In this document: piece after piece, positions 26,323-36,127 of the stretch
Numbering within the stretch: the first letter of the stretch is position 1
Layout of the letters: each line of letters starts with the position of its first letter
Assembly: GCF_009762775.1 (NCBI RefSeq)
Contig: NZ_CP046401.1
Span: forward strand, 4,426,001-4,490,000
Direction of reading: 5' to 3'
DNA from: Maribellus comscasis
GTDB lineage: Bacteria; Bacteroidota; Bacteroidia; Bacteroidales; Prolixibacteraceae
DNA length: 64,000 nucleotides
Made by a program: the position numbers and the translations under genes
Notes under the pieces: model-generated
The model's database searches: none
Told to the model about the DNA's origin: nothing
The model's input: only the letters and a program-made list of their open reading frames with translations

Positions 26323-27300
26323 ATGGATCCTGTTGAAATAATAAAATTTCTTACTGATGAAGTTGAAGAAAAAGAAAAATCAGCATTCTTTGAAAGATTA
26401 AAAAAAGACAAACAACTGGAAAAGGATTTTTTGCTGGTGCAAAAGATTTGGCGAGTTGCTCAACTTCATAAAATAGATATATCTCTTACTCAAAAGAAAC
26501 AACTTTTCAACGAGTTTTGGGAGAAACGACAAAAGCCGGATAAGGTTTTGTTTTCATTCACATCAAAAATCCTTCGTTATGCTGCCATTTTTATTTTGCT
26601 TATTTCATTGCCTGTAGTTTTTTTTCTTGGAAAGAATCAGGGATTTTCCCATGAAACCTATACAAATATAAGTTGTGCTTTGGGAGATAAAACAGAGATA
26701 TCTCTCCCCGACAGTTCAAAAGTCAGTCTCAATTCCGGAAGTGAACTAATCTTCAATAATAATTTTGGAGAGAAAGGAAGGCAGGTTTCCCTCAAAGGGG
26801 AAGCTTTTTTCTCTGTTGCAAAGGATAAACATACACCTTTTGTAGTTAAAGTTAATGAACTCGAAGTTGAGGTATTGGGTACAGAATTCAATTTGAAAGC
26901 GTACCCGGAGGAAGAGAAAGTCTCGGTGACTCTTGTAGAAGGTAGTTTAAAAGTTTCGAGTGATAACCAAAGGACTATAATTGAACCCAACCAAAAATTG
27001 GTTTACGATAAACAGACTCAAGCGATGACAAAACAAATTTTATCTGATACTGCCGCTGAAACAGAGTGGAAAGACGGAAGATTAGTTTTTCGGAATGAAT
27101 CGCTGGCCGAACTGGAATTAAAACTGGAGCGGTGGTTTGACGTAGATATTTACTTTGCAGATGATCAAGTCAAAACCAAACGGTTTACAGGAATACTCGA
27201 AAGGGAAAGTATTTTAGAGGCTATTTCTTATTTTGGCTACTCAAAATATGTTGGATATACAATTAACGGAAACGAGATAACATTTTACTCAAAAAACTAA
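26323..27300 (+). CDS. FecR family anti-sigma factor
   Basis: 325-aa single-pass inner membrane protein. The cytoplasmic N-terminus (1-82) is expected to hold the ECF sigma factor, residues 84-103 are the membrane helix, and the periplasmic part has the FecR domain (EISLPDSSKVSLNSGSEL, GEAFFSVAKDKHTPFVVKVN, EVLGTEFNLKAYPEE) and the C-terminal DUF4974-type domain (FRNESLAELELKLERWFDVDIYF) that contacts the SusC STN domain. Position between the sigma and SusC genes supports a role as the partner of both. All expected domains are present. Confidence 0.94.
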   Translation: MDPVEIIKFLTDEVEEKEKSAFFERLKKDKQLEKDFLLVQKIWRVAQLHKIDISLTQKKQLFNEFWEKRQKPDKVLFSFTSKILRYAAIFILLISLPVVFFLGKNQGFSHETYTNISCALGDKTEISLPDSSKVSLNSGSELIFNNNFGEKGRQVSLKGEAFFSVAKDKHTPFVVKVNELEVEVLGTEFNLKAYPEEEKVSVTLVEGSLKVSSDNQRTIIEPNQKLVYDKQTQAMTKQILSDTAAETEWKDGRLVFRNESLAELELKLERWFDVDIYFADDQVKTKRFTGILERESILEAISYFGYSKYVGYTINGNEITFYSKN

Positions 27301-27342
27301 AATTTTATATGCCTATGCGTTGAATAAATCTTTAAACAAAAA

Positions 27343-27364
27343 GGGAAGTGCGCTAACACCTCCC
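27343..27364 (+). other. Hairpin between fecR and susC
   Basis: GGGAAGTG pairs with CACCTCCC around CGCTAA (one mismatch). No T tract follows, so it is a possible processing or attenuation structure that would separate regulator and transporter expression. Confidence 0.35.
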
Positions 27365-27408
27365 CATTAATTAAACCGAAGTTTAACTAAAAAAAGCAAT
27401 TCAAATTT

Positions 27409-30400
27409 ATGAAATTAAAACGAAATGGCTTGTCCTTCTATAGGGATAAAAGGCTAAAAAAGTATTTAACCGTTATGAAAATAAACGTGTTTCTCGTATT
27501 GGTGCTGACCCTGCAAACAACTGCGTCGGTTTGGTCGCAAACAAATAATCTGTCTCTTGATCTCAAAAAAAACACTTTACTTGAACTTTTGAATACAATC
27601 GAAGATAACTCTGACTATCGTTTTTTTTACAATAACGATGAGGTTAATGTTTACGAAGAAGTAACTGTAAAAGTTGAAGACAAAAGTATTGGGGAGATTC
27701 TTAACATTGTTTTTAAAGGACTTCCTTATAAGTTTAATGAAATAAATGATAATGTTATTTTAATTGAACGGAGTGACGCGGAACAATCCCAGCAAAATGT
27801 TTTATCAGGGAAAGTTGTTGACGAACAGGGGCAGCCTCTTCCGGGAGTAACTGTGGTTATTAAAGGAACAACAGAGGGCACGGTTACAAATTCAGAAGGT
27901 ACTTTTACAATTAGCAATGTTCCTGAGAATTCTACGCTTGTATTTTCATTTGTGGGTTTAAAAAGTCAGGAAGTTGAAGTTGGTGCTCAAACACAAATCA
28001 GCGTTACAATGCAGTCTGACGTTATTGGGCTTGAAGAAGTGGTTGCAATTGGTTACGGCATCTCAAAAAAATCGGATCTAACTGGCGCAATTACGCAGGT
28101 TAAAACCGATGAAATGAAAAAATTTACTCCCTCAAACGTAAGCGACTTATTAAGAACAACCGTGCCTGGACTAAATGTTGGCTATGCCACATCAGCAAAG
28201 GGAAACAGTTCTTTCGAAATTAGAGGTGAGACAACATTGACGGCAGGTGCCAGTCCGTTAATTGTTCTTGACGGTGTAATTTATAACGGTGATGTCTCCG
28301 ATATTAACCCGGATGATATTGATCGAATGGATGTTTTGAAAGATGCCAGTTCGGCAGCTGTTTATGGCTCACGTGCTACAAATGGAGTCATAGTAATAAC
28401 CACTAAACGCGGTTCGAGTGATAAACCTGCCATTACATTTAACAGTAGTATCGGTGTAGCTACTGCTGCAAACCGGGTGCGGCCATACGACGCTGAAGGA
28501 TTTATACAGTGGCGATCTGATATGTTTAAATCAGTTTTTTCCGCGACTGTTCCTTCTGATTTGTGGAGTCCGTTTGACGATCCCAGAACCATCGATTCCC
28601 AGTATTTGGATGAGTGGCTGGCATACCACAGTACCGATGAAACGAATATGGTTGATGCATGGTTGGCAGGGCTTAGATTAACCGGGACTGAAATTGAAAA
28701 CTATAAGGCAGGAATAACACGTGACTGGGAGAAAGATATTTTTCATAATGGTTTACGGCAGGATTATAACATAAGCTTGTCTGGTAAAAAACCATCTTTT
28801 ACCTATTATTGGTCGCTTGGATATATGGATAACCAAGCGTTAACAATTGGAGATGAATTCTCAACCATAAGATCTCGTGTAAATCTGGAGGGGCAGGCTG
28901 CCAAATTTTTAAAGGTTGGTTTAAATGCACAATTTTCATACAGAGACGAAAGTTCAGTACCTGCCAACGCCGGACAATATCAGAATTTAACCCCATACAG
29001 TTTATATTATGCTGATAACAGCGAGCAACTCCGTCTGTATCCCAACGATGATATCCAGGCACAGCACCCTCTTTTAAACCGTAAATACAGAGAGCGGGAA
29101 CAGGAATACTATACTTTTTTTCCAAAAATATATTCTATCCTTGAATTACCTTTTGGAATAACATATACGATGAATTTTACAACTCGTTTGGTGTTTTATC
29201 ATAATTATGTGCATGACTCTTCAGAACATCCTTCTTGGGGGTTATTTGGAGGCTTGGCAACTCGTGAACACAGCCTTCGACGAGAATGGCAGATTGATAA
29301 TATCATTAATTGGAACCGAACTTTTTTAAATGTACATAAGTTTGATATAACACTTCTTGCCAACGCTGAAAAAAACAGGTTTAATTCTGACGGAATGGAA
29401 AACCGTTATTTCTCTCCCAATGATGTATTGGGCTATCATGATATGACAACCGGAACACTCCCTGTTCTCTCTACAGACGATGATGTGGAAACAGCCGACG
29501 CATTAATGGGGCGAATAAATTATAGCTATAAAAATAAATATTTATTTACTTTCTCGGTCCGTCGTGATGGTTCCTCTTTGTTTGGTTATTCAAATCCACG
29601 AGCAACCTTTCCTGCAGCAGCTTTGGGCTGGGTAGTTACAGAGGAGGATTTTTTTAATTCCGATGCGATTAATTATTTGAAAGTGAGAGCCTCATGGGGA
29701 ACAAATGGGAACAGAGATATTAACAATTATGCAGCTCTTTCAAGGATTCTTTCAGGGAAATATTTAAATGCTGATCAAAATGGTGTAGGATACACCATTC
29801 CTACCCTGGTAATAAATACCATGGAAAATAGAAATTTGAAATGGGAACAAACTCAGGCTTTCAACGTGGGTATTGATTTTAATTTATATAATGGTATTCT
29901 TTCAGGCTCGGTTGAAGCCTATGATATGTCTACGACCGATGTGTTGGTAAATCGGGAACTGCCAACCTTAACCGGATACGAACGAGTATATGCCAATCTG
30001 GGTGAGGTTGTAAATAAAGGTTTGGAAATTACACTGAATAGTGTAAATATAAAGCGACCTAATTTTGAATGGCATACAAACTTCATTTTTTCGCTGAACC
30101 GAAATAAAATTGTTTCAATAACAGGTGAAAAGTTTGATGTTTATGATGACAATGGAAATATTATCGGGCAGAAAGAGCCGGATGATATAACTAACAACTG
30201 GTTTATTGGCGAGTCGAAAGATGTTATTTGGGATTACAAGATCCTTGGAACATGGAAAATTGGTGAAGAGGAAGAAGCAGCCAAATGGAGTCAGGCACCC
30301 GGAGATTTCCATCTTGAAGATGTAAATAACGATGGTTTGCTTACGGATGAAGATAAACAGTATTTGGGCTACCGTTCACCGCGTTTTAGATGGACCATGA

Positions 30401-30825
30401 CCAATAGCTTTAACATTTATAAAAATTTTGAAGCATCATTTATCATGTATTCGCTTTGGGGACAAATGTCATCATTTGATCAGGCAAAACACGATAATCA
30501 TATTGAGGATCGTAGGAATACATGGCAAGTTCCCTATTGGACTCCTGAAAATCCACGTAACGATTATGCAAGGCTACGATCTGCTCCTGCCAACGGAGTT
30601 AGTTACAGTGCCTGGTTCGACAGATCATACATCCGGCTTGAAAATGTCGCCATCTCATACAGGTTGCCAAGTGCACTGTTGAACCGTACATTTATTGAAA
30701 CCTGCCGGTTTTCTTTAAATGTAAGAAATGGGGGAGTATGGGCTCCAACATGGAAATTTGGAGACCCGGAAGACGGTACGAGATCACAACGAATATTCTC
30801 TCTGGGAGTGAACCTGACCATTTAA
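27409..30825 (+). CDS. SusC/RagA family TonB-dependent outer membrane transporter with STN domain
   Basis: 1138-aa outer membrane transporter. After an N-terminal basic stretch and signal segment (about 24-44, ending VWSQ), there is an STN signalling domain (about 48-118) that speaks to FecR, a carboxypeptidase-regulatory-like domain (131-200: LSGKVVDEQGQPLPGVTVVIKG), the TonB-box-like EEVVAIGYG (209-217), a plug domain with PLIVLDGVIYNGDVSDINPDDIDRMDVLKDASSAAVYGSRATNGV and a long beta-barrel. It imports glycan fragments captured by the adjacent SusD. The STN domain ties it to sigma-factor control by the two upstream genes. The ORF is intact from start to stop. Confidence 0.97.
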   Translation: MKLKRNGLSFYRDKRLKKYLTVMKINVFLVLVLTLQTTASVWSQTNNLSLDLKKNTLLELLNTIEDNSDYRFFYNNDEVNVYEEVTVKVEDKSIGEILNIVFKGLPYKFNEINDNVILIERSDAEQSQQNVLSGKVVDEQGQPLPGVTVVIKGTTEGTVTNSEGTFTISNVPENSTLVFSFVGLKSQEVEVGAQTQISVTMQSDVIGLEEVVAIGYGISKKSDLTGAITQVKTDEMKKFTPSNVSDLLRTTVPGLNVGYATSAKGNSSFEIRGETTLTAGASPLIVLDGVIYNGDVSDINPDDIDRMDVLKDASSAAVYGSRATNGVIVITTKRGSSDKPAITFNSSIGVATAANRVRPYDAEGFIQWRSDMFKSVFSATVPSDLWSPFDDPRTIDSQYLDEWLAYHSTDETNMVDAWLAGLRLTGTEIENYKAGITRDWEKDIFHNGLRQDYNISLSGKKPSFTYYWSLGYMDNQALTIGDEFSTIRSRVNLEGQAAKFLKVGLNAQFSYRDESSVPANAGQYQNLTPYSLYYADNSEQLRLYPNDDIQAQHPLLNRKYREREQEYYTFFPKIYSILELPFGITYTMNFTTRLVFYHNYVHDSSEHPSWGLFGGLATREHSLRREWQIDNIINWNRTFLNVHKFDITLLANAEKNRFNSDGMENRYFSPNDVLGYHDMTTGTLPVLSTDDDVETADALMGRINYSYKNKYLFTFSVRRDGSSLFGYSNPRATFPAAALGWVVTEEDFFNSDAINYLKVRASWGTNGNRDINNYAALSRILSGKYLNADQNGVGYTIPTLVINTMENRNLKWEQTQAFNVGIDFNLYNGILSGSVEAYDMSTTDVLVNRELPTLTGYERVYANLGEVVNKGLEITLNSVNIKRPNFEWHTNFIFSLNRNKIVSITGEKFDVYDDNGNIIGQKEPDDITNNWFIGESKDVIWDYKILGTWKIGEEEEAAKWSQAPGDFHLEDVNNDGLLTDEDKQYLGYRSPRFRWTMTNSFNIYKNFEASFIMYSLWGQMSSFDQAKHDNHIEDRRNTWQVPYWTPENPRNDYARLRSAPANGVSYSAWFDRSYIRLENVAISYRLPSALLNRTFIETCRFSLNVRNGGVWAPTWKFGDPEDGTRSQRIFSLGVNLTI

Positions 30826-30855
30826 TACTTAAAACACGATTTTAAATTTGACGAT

Positions 30856-32721
30856 ATGAAAAATGTAAAACAATATATTATCAGTTTGAGTGTGTTGATT
30901 ATTTTAACAATGGCAAACTCATGCAAGGAAAGTTTTCTGGAACCTCAACCCTTATCATTTTATGCTCCGGAAAATGTTTTGATTGATGAAGAAGGACTTC
31001 AGGCTGTTTTGGATAAAGCTTTGTCAAATCTAAGGGATGAATTGTGTACAGACCAATCTCCCTTCCTGACCAATCTAAAATATTCTGACGTTGCTGTTGA
31101 TGGTTCAACAGACAAAGCTACTCCCTGGCAGGATTTAAATAAACAAATGATGCCTGATGGTCAGAACTTTCATAATGCCTACACCAAAATTGGTTGGTAC
31201 TGGGACGAATCGTACAAAATCATCAAAGATTGCAATACGGTTATAAACCGGATAGATGAAGCTGAGTTTACTTCAGAAGCTTCAAAAGGCGCTTTGCTTG
31301 GTGGAGCTTATTTCCTCAGAGCATATCATTATTACAAAAAAACTCTGCAATATGGAGATGTTCCTTTGATTCTGGAAGAATTAAAGGAGCCCAGAGTTGA
31401 CTTTTATACAACGACAAAAGAATCCATTTGGGAAAAGATGATAAACGACCTTGAATATGCAGTTCAAAATGTTCCTGAAGCAGATCAAGTGGCTAAAGGG
31501 CAGGTAACAAAAGCAGCATGTAAACACTTGCTTGCAAAATATTATCTGCTTGCCGGAAGATTTGATGATGCTATAACACAAACATCAGATATTATCAATG
31601 GAGGAGTCCACCAGTTAGCAACACAGCGGTTTGGTGTAGATAGAGATAATTCTGAAAAAGATGTTGTCTGGGATTTGTTTAGGGCAGACAACAAGAGTAC
31701 CTCCGAAAATACGGAAGGACTCTTTATGGCAATCGACCGCTATGGTATAGATGGAAATACTTCCGGTGTCAAATCGATGAGAAATGTAGTTCCCAATTAC
31801 GGGCAAACAGGGATAATAAAGACACCCAATGGAGCAAATGGGATGACAGATAAGGCAGGTGTGGAAATCGGACTGGTTGAAACTTATGGCAGGGGCGTAG
31901 CGCGAATCCGTCCGTCAGGATATTCCATGTATGACATCTGGAATATTAACGGAACAACTGATTGGACCGATTATCGCCATCGCACCGATAATGGAAACTG
32001 GATAACCATGGAGATGCTCGTGTACAATAATCCGACTTTGAAAGGCCAGAATGATTGGTATGGAAAAAATCTCCAGCTGTACAGTGATAATGGCACTCTG
32101 TTGTGTCTCGATACAATTCGTTCGTGGTTTCAGTGGCCGCACTATAAAGTATGGATAGACGATCCTGATCAGGTACAGCCTCAGGGTGGCCCCGGAGACT
32201 GGTATGTTTACCGGCTGGCCGAAACCTATTTGTTAAGGGCTGAAGCCTATGTCTGGAAAGGTGAATGGCAGAAAGCCGCAGACGATATTAATGTTGTCAG
32301 ACAAAGGGCAAATGCCCAGTATATGTATACTTCCGGAGATATTCAACAAGAGGGTATTGGTGCGGTACTGGATGAACGAAATCGCGAATTATACCTCGAG
32401 GAGCCACGTAAGGTTGAGTTAACCCGAATGGCCATAATTTATGCAACTACCGGAATTCAATGTTATAACGGAAAGAGTTATTCCATGGATAATATTTCTG
32501 AAGACAATTTCTGGTATGACAGAGTAAATGAAAAGAGTGACTTATACAATAAGAACGTTCCAACAAAATATGGTAACTATTTTACCTGTTCGGCATATCA
32601 CATTTTTTGGCCGATACCATCATATGCAATTAATTCAAATACAGGTGGTGTAATCAATCAAAATCAAGGATATCCGGGAACAGAAAGAAACGTACCTCCA
32701 TTGGTGTATAATGGAGAATAG
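30856..32721 (+). CDS. SusD/RagB family outer membrane lipoprotein
   Basis: 621-aa surface glycan-binding lipoprotein, the lid partner of SusC. The signal peptide ends in a lipobox, ANSC, with Cys23 as the lipidated residue, followed by KESFLEPQP, a typical SusD opening. The TPR-like helical fold is seen in YKIIKDCNTVINRIDEAEF, GGAYFLRAYHYYKKTLQYGDVPLI and the C-terminal YRLAETYLLRAEAYVWKGEWQKAADDINVVRQRANA and ERNRELYLEEPRKVELTRM. It starts 30 nt after susC. The glycan cannot be deduced, but the two downstream sulfatases point to a sulfated one. Confidence 0.97.
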   Translation: MKNVKQYIISLSVLIILTMANSCKESFLEPQPLSFYAPENVLIDEEGLQAVLDKALSNLRDELCTDQSPFLTNLKYSDVAVDGSTDKATPWQDLNKQMMPDGQNFHNAYTKIGWYWDESYKIIKDCNTVINRIDEAEFTSEASKGALLGGAYFLRAYHYYKKTLQYGDVPLILEELKEPRVDFYTTTKESIWEKMINDLEYAVQNVPEADQVAKGQVTKAACKHLLAKYYLLAGRFDDAITQTSDIINGGVHQLATQRFGVDRDNSEKDVVWDLFRADNKSTSENTEGLFMAIDRYGIDGNTSGVKSMRNVVPNYGQTGIIKTPNGANGMTDKAGVEIGLVETYGRGVARIRPSGYSMYDIWNINGTTDWTDYRHRTDNGNWITMEMLVYNNPTLKGQNDWYGKNLQLYSDNGTLLCLDTIRSWFQWPHYKVWIDDPDQVQPQGGPGDWYVYRLAETYLLRAEAYVWKGEWQKAADDINVVRQRANAQYMYTSGDIQQEGIGAVLDERNRELYLEEPRKVELTRMAIIYATTGIQCYNGKSYSMDNISEDNFWYDRVNEKSDLYNKNVPTKYGNYFTCSAYHIFWPIPSYAINSNTGGVINQNQGYPGTERNVPPLVYNGE

Positions 32722-32737
32722 TTTGGTTAAAAACAAT

Positions 32738-32778
32738 ACTGCATAGCTAAATTTAGCTATGCAGTTTGATTTTTATTA
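32738..32778 (+). terminator. Perfect 28-nt palindrome, probable terminator/attenuator after susD
   Basis: Positions 32738-32765 are a perfect palindrome (arms ACTGCATAGCTAAA and TTTAGCTATGCAGT), followed by TTTGATTTTTATT. The stem is strong and the T tract imperfect, so it may reduce rather than abolish read-through to the sulfatases. Confidence 0.7.
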
Positions 32779-32804
32779 TTTATTCTAACCATCAAATCTT
32801 CAAA

Positions 32805-34199
32805 ATGAATCGTTTGTTATATGCAGGAATAATTACAGGTTTCATCTTTTTTGCATTTAATCATCAGGCAGGTGCTGAAAATTCCGGACAAAAAAGTAAA
32901 CCCAATGTAATCATGATAACCTGTCATGATATTGGGCAGCATTTAGATTGTTATGGCGTTAATACGGTCAGAACACCATCTATTGATAAACTGGCCCGGC
33001 AAGGTTTGTTTTTTAGAAATGCATATTCTACTTCAGGAGTTTGTTCTCCTGGCAGAGGAAGTCTTCATACGGGCAGGTATCCGCAATCAAATGGATTAAT
33101 GGGACTAACCCATGCGCCGTGGTGGTGGCATTTAAATGAAGGAGAAAAACATACAGCAAAAATATTGGGAGACCAGGGATATAAAACATTTCTGGTTGGA
33201 TTTAATCATATCGATCCGGAAAATCCTCAACGGTTGGGATATCAATATGTCCCGGAAGCGGAACCCAAAGGCGAAGAGGGAATAGCTCAAACAGCTATCC
33301 AGATAATTAATAATTTTAATACGATATCGGAGCCTGTATTTCTTAAAATCGGATTTCATTTGGTGCATCGCCGTTTTACTCATGGTGCTGACTCAACAAA
33401 AGGAATTTTTGTTCCACCATATCTGGCTGATACAAAAAAAGTACGGGAAGATTTAGCTGAATTTCAGGCTCAGATTTATTATTTCGACGAATTGGTTGGA
33501 AAGATAACAGAGGTAATAAAAAATAGCGGGGAGGCAGATAATACTTTGCTGGTGTTTACATCCGACCATGGAATTCCTTATCCCGGGGCAAAATGGACGG
33601 CACGGCGAGCCGGTATTCAGATCCCTTTTATTTTTTATATGCCGGGAACTGTTTTTTCAGGGGGAAAACAAATAGATGATCTTTTCAGTAATGTTGACTT
33701 TTTACCAACATTATTGTCATTTTTGGGATATGAAATTCCAAATAATATTCAGGGAATGGATTTCATTCCTTATCTTTCAGGGAAGGCCAAAAAAGGACCA
33801 CGGAATTATGTTTTTGCACAATATACAACCGATATGAAACGCGATAATGTTTCCAGAAGTGTGCTCACCGGTAAATATCAGTTAATCCGGTTTTTTGATC
33901 AGGGACGTTCAGTCAAATGGCCTGTAGATGTCAATCCGCAGGAATTTTCCAACCATGTGGAGCGGGCAGAATCTGTTGCTCCCCGCCCTTTTTCACAACT
34001 TTACGATATCGAAAACGATCCATTTGAATTGGTGGATTTAAGTGGAAAAGAAGAATTCCAAAATGTAAAAGCTGTGCTCTCTGAAAAATTGCTCGAATGG
34101 ATGAAAAGAGTGGATGACCCACTGTTAAAAGGTCCTCAGCAAACGCCCTACTATGAGAAAGCAATGGAGAATTTTACCGGGGGAGCACCTCAAAAATAA
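32805..34199 (+). CDS. Sulfatase, heparan-N-sulfatase (SGSH)-like, with atypical active-site motif
   Basis: A TTG at 32766 is in frame but overlaps the upstream hairpin; the ATG at 32805 gives a proper signal peptide (MNRLLYAGIITGFIFFAFNH) and 464 aa. The alkaline-phosphatase-fold core is clear: PNVIMITCHDIGQHLDCYG, CSPGRGSLHTGRYPQSNGLMG, FTSDHGIPYPGAKWTARRAG. The formylglycine site is C80-S-P-G-R84 instead of the usual C-x-P-S-R, and His41-Asp42 stands where many sulfatases have Asp-Asp. The NG-x-x-GL context resembles human SGSH and related bacterial sulfatases, suggesting N-sulfo-sugar or related substrates. It lies within the SusC/D locus. Activity depends on conversion of Cys80, which is uncertain. 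Confidence 0.85.
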   Translation: MNRLLYAGIITGFIFFAFNHQAGAENSGQKSKPNVIMITCHDIGQHLDCYGVNTVRTPSIDKLARQGLFFRNAYSTSGVCSPGRGSLHTGRYPQSNGLMGLTHAPWWWHLNEGEKHTAKILGDQGYKTFLVGFNHIDPENPQRLGYQYVPEAEPKGEEGIAQTAIQIINNFNTISEPVFLKIGFHLVHRRFTHGADSTKGIFVPPYLADTKKVREDLAEFQAQIYYFDELVGKITEVIKNSGEADNTLLVFTSDHGIPYPGAKWTARRAGIQIPFIFYMPGTVFSGGKQIDDLFSNVDFLPTLLSFLGYEIPNNIQGMDFIPYLSGKAKKGPRNYVFAQYTTDMKRDNVSRSVLTGKYQLIRFFDQGRSVKWPVDVNPQEFSNHVERAESVAPRPFSQLYDIENDPFELVDLSGKEEFQNVKAVLSEKLLEWMKRVDDPLLKGPQQTPYYEKAMENFTGGAPQK

Positions 34200-34288
34200 C
34201 TCTTCATAAAGAGCAATTTATGTTTGCTGCTTTTTATAATGAGCGGATTTTTTTTAGTTTATAAACAATTCAAAATATACCTAATACG

Positions 34289-35911
34289 ATGAAATATTTA
34301 ATTTTTGGACTGATCGCTTTGTCTTATTTCGGAATTACAAGTTGTTCTTCTAAAAAAAATGAACAACTTAAACGTCCTAATATCTTGTTTGCAATAGCCG
34401 ACGATCAATCCTTTGCGCATACCAGCTTCGCAGGAGCTAAGTTTTTGCAAACACCGGCTTTCGATAGTATAGCAAAAAAGGGTGTATATTTTAGCAATTG
34501 TATTGCGGGATCGCCGGGATGTGCCCCTTCGAGAAGCACAATTGTAACGGGACGCTATCATTGGCAAAACGAACAGTCCGGACAGCACGCTTCGTCATGG
34601 ATGAAAAAATACGTACCGTTTGTTGATTTGCTTGAAACCAATGGATATGCTACCGGACTTACCGGAAAAGGCGTGGCACCGTTCCAGTACGCCCGCAATG
34701 AAAACGATTCACTTTGGCGGGAAACCAATGCTGCAGGAATTGTACACAGTAATATCAGGTATGAAAACAAGACTCCTGAAGATGAGCGGACAGCCGGAGG
34801 AATCGGTCCGGTAAACTACTTCGAGAATTTTAAATATTTTATCGAGAATGTGCGTCAGAATAAGCCTTTTTTCTTTTGGTACGGGTCAAATGAACCGCAC
34901 CGGTCGTATGAATTGGATTCGTGGAAGCGAAACAATAAAAATCGGGAGGAAATAGAAGAAGTTCCTGGTTTTTTCCCTGACAATGAAGTTATACGGGGAG
35001 ATATGCTCGATTATGCGGTTGAAATTGAGTGGTTCGACCTGCATTTGCAACGTATGTTGAAATACCTTGAAGATATTGGAGAACTGGAAAACACAATTGT
35101 TATAGTTACTGCTGATAACGGAATGCCATTTCCGCGGGCTAAAGCAAACGGTTATGATTATGGTATTCATGTACCGATGGCCATTTGTTTTCCCGATGGT
35201 TTTCCGGGAGGTCGTATTGTTGATGACCCTGTAAGTTTTGCCGATTTGGCACCTACTATTCTCGAAGTCACAAAAACCAACTCAGAAGGTATGTTACCCA
35301 TTTCCGGGAAAAGTATGCTGGATATTCTCCAATCGAATGAACAAGGAGTTGTAGATCCTTTAAAAAGATATGTATTTTCAGGACGCGAGCGGCACTCTTC
35401 TTCGCGTTATCTGAACTGGGGATACCCACAGCGGATGATTCGCAGTAAAGATTTCCTGTATATCTGGAATATCAAACCGGAACGATGGCCGGCGGGCGCA
35501 CCTCAGCGAATAAAGCCCGACACAAAGGATGAGCTTTTGCCAATATTTGGTATTGACGAAAATGGTCTGCATCATTCCGATTGGGCGTATACAGATATTG
35601 ATGCAGCTCCAACAAAATCATACATCGTAGAACATCACAAAGAGCCTGAGATAAAACCGTATTTTGACTGGGCAGTAGCTAAAAGGCCTGAAGTTGAATT
35701 CTTTGATGTTAAAAATGATCCGTACTGTTTGAATAATTTGGCAGGGGATCCGGATTATGCAGGCATTGAAAAAGAGATGAAAGATGCGTTAATGAATGAA
35801 TTGAGAAAGTCAGAAGATCCTCGTGTGGTTGGTCCCGACAAGGAAGTTTTTGACTCCTACTTGCGTTACAGCCCGATGCGTGAATTTCCAAAACCGGAAG
35901 GAATGGAATAA
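34289..35911 (+). CDS. Sulfatase lipoprotein, SGSH-like group
   Basis: 540-aa sulfatase. The signal peptide ends in a lipobox, GITSC, with Cys19 lipidated, so the enzyme is membrane-anchored. The core has RPNILFAIADDQSFAH (metal-binding Asp pair), the formylglycine motif C78-A-P-S-R in GSPGCAPSRSTIVTGRYHWQ, FFWYGSNEPHRSYE and IVIVTADNGMPFPRAKANGYDYGIHVPM. The canonical C-x-P-S-R is intact, unlike the upstream paralogue. It is the last gene of the sulfatase-containing locus, 89 nt after the first sulfatase. It probably removes sulfate groups from the glycan imported by SusC/D; the exact linkage is unknown. Confidence 0.93.
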   Translation: MKYLIFGLIALSYFGITSCSSKKNEQLKRPNILFAIADDQSFAHTSFAGAKFLQTPAFDSIAKKGVYFSNCIAGSPGCAPSRSTIVTGRYHWQNEQSGQHASSWMKKYVPFVDLLETNGYATGLTGKGVAPFQYARNENDSLWRETNAAGIVHSNIRYENKTPEDERTAGGIGPVNYFENFKYFIENVRQNKPFFFWYGSNEPHRSYELDSWKRNNKNREEIEEVPGFFPDNEVIRGDMLDYAVEIEWFDLHLQRMLKYLEDIGELENTIVIVTADNGMPFPRAKANGYDYGIHVPMAICFPDGFPGGRIVDDPVSFADLAPTILEVTKTNSEGMLPISGKSMLDILQSNEQGVVDPLKRYVFSGRERHSSSRYLNWGYPQRMIRSKDFLYIWNIKPERWPAGAPQRIKPDTKDELLPIFGIDENGLHHSDWAYTDIDAAPTKSYIVEHHKEPEIKPYFDWAVAKRPEVEFFDVKNDPYCLNNLAGDPDYAGIEKEMKDALMNELRKSEDPRVVGPDKEVFDSYLRYSPMREFPKPEGME

Positions 35912-36089
35912 TAATTCGCGTATTTCCTAAAACCAAAATACGAACGAAAATTACCGATATTAACCGCGTACAATCTTGTACAAATATTTTGATTTTATTT
36001 AAAAACATATCGAAGTCATTATTATTTCAATATCGGGGATAACTATTCTGAAATATCCTGAAAGAAAATAAGATAGCAAGGATAGAAAT

Positions 36090-36122
36090 AAAAAAGTCTA
36101 ACATTACCGAATGTTAGACTTT
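36090..36122 (-). terminator. Intrinsic terminator of the tRNA-Met gene
   Basis: A perfect 13-bp stem (36093-36105 with 36110-36122) with a 4-nt loop is followed on the minus strand by six T residues (A90-A95). It starts 5 nt after the 3' end of the tRNA. Confidence 0.93.
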
Positions 36123-36127
36123 GACAG

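Noticed and set aside
35920..35965. Imperfect hairpin CGTATTT/AAATACG after the second sulfatase as a terminator
   Set aside because: The stem is 7 bp with a 10-nt loop and lacks a T tract, so termination is not supported.
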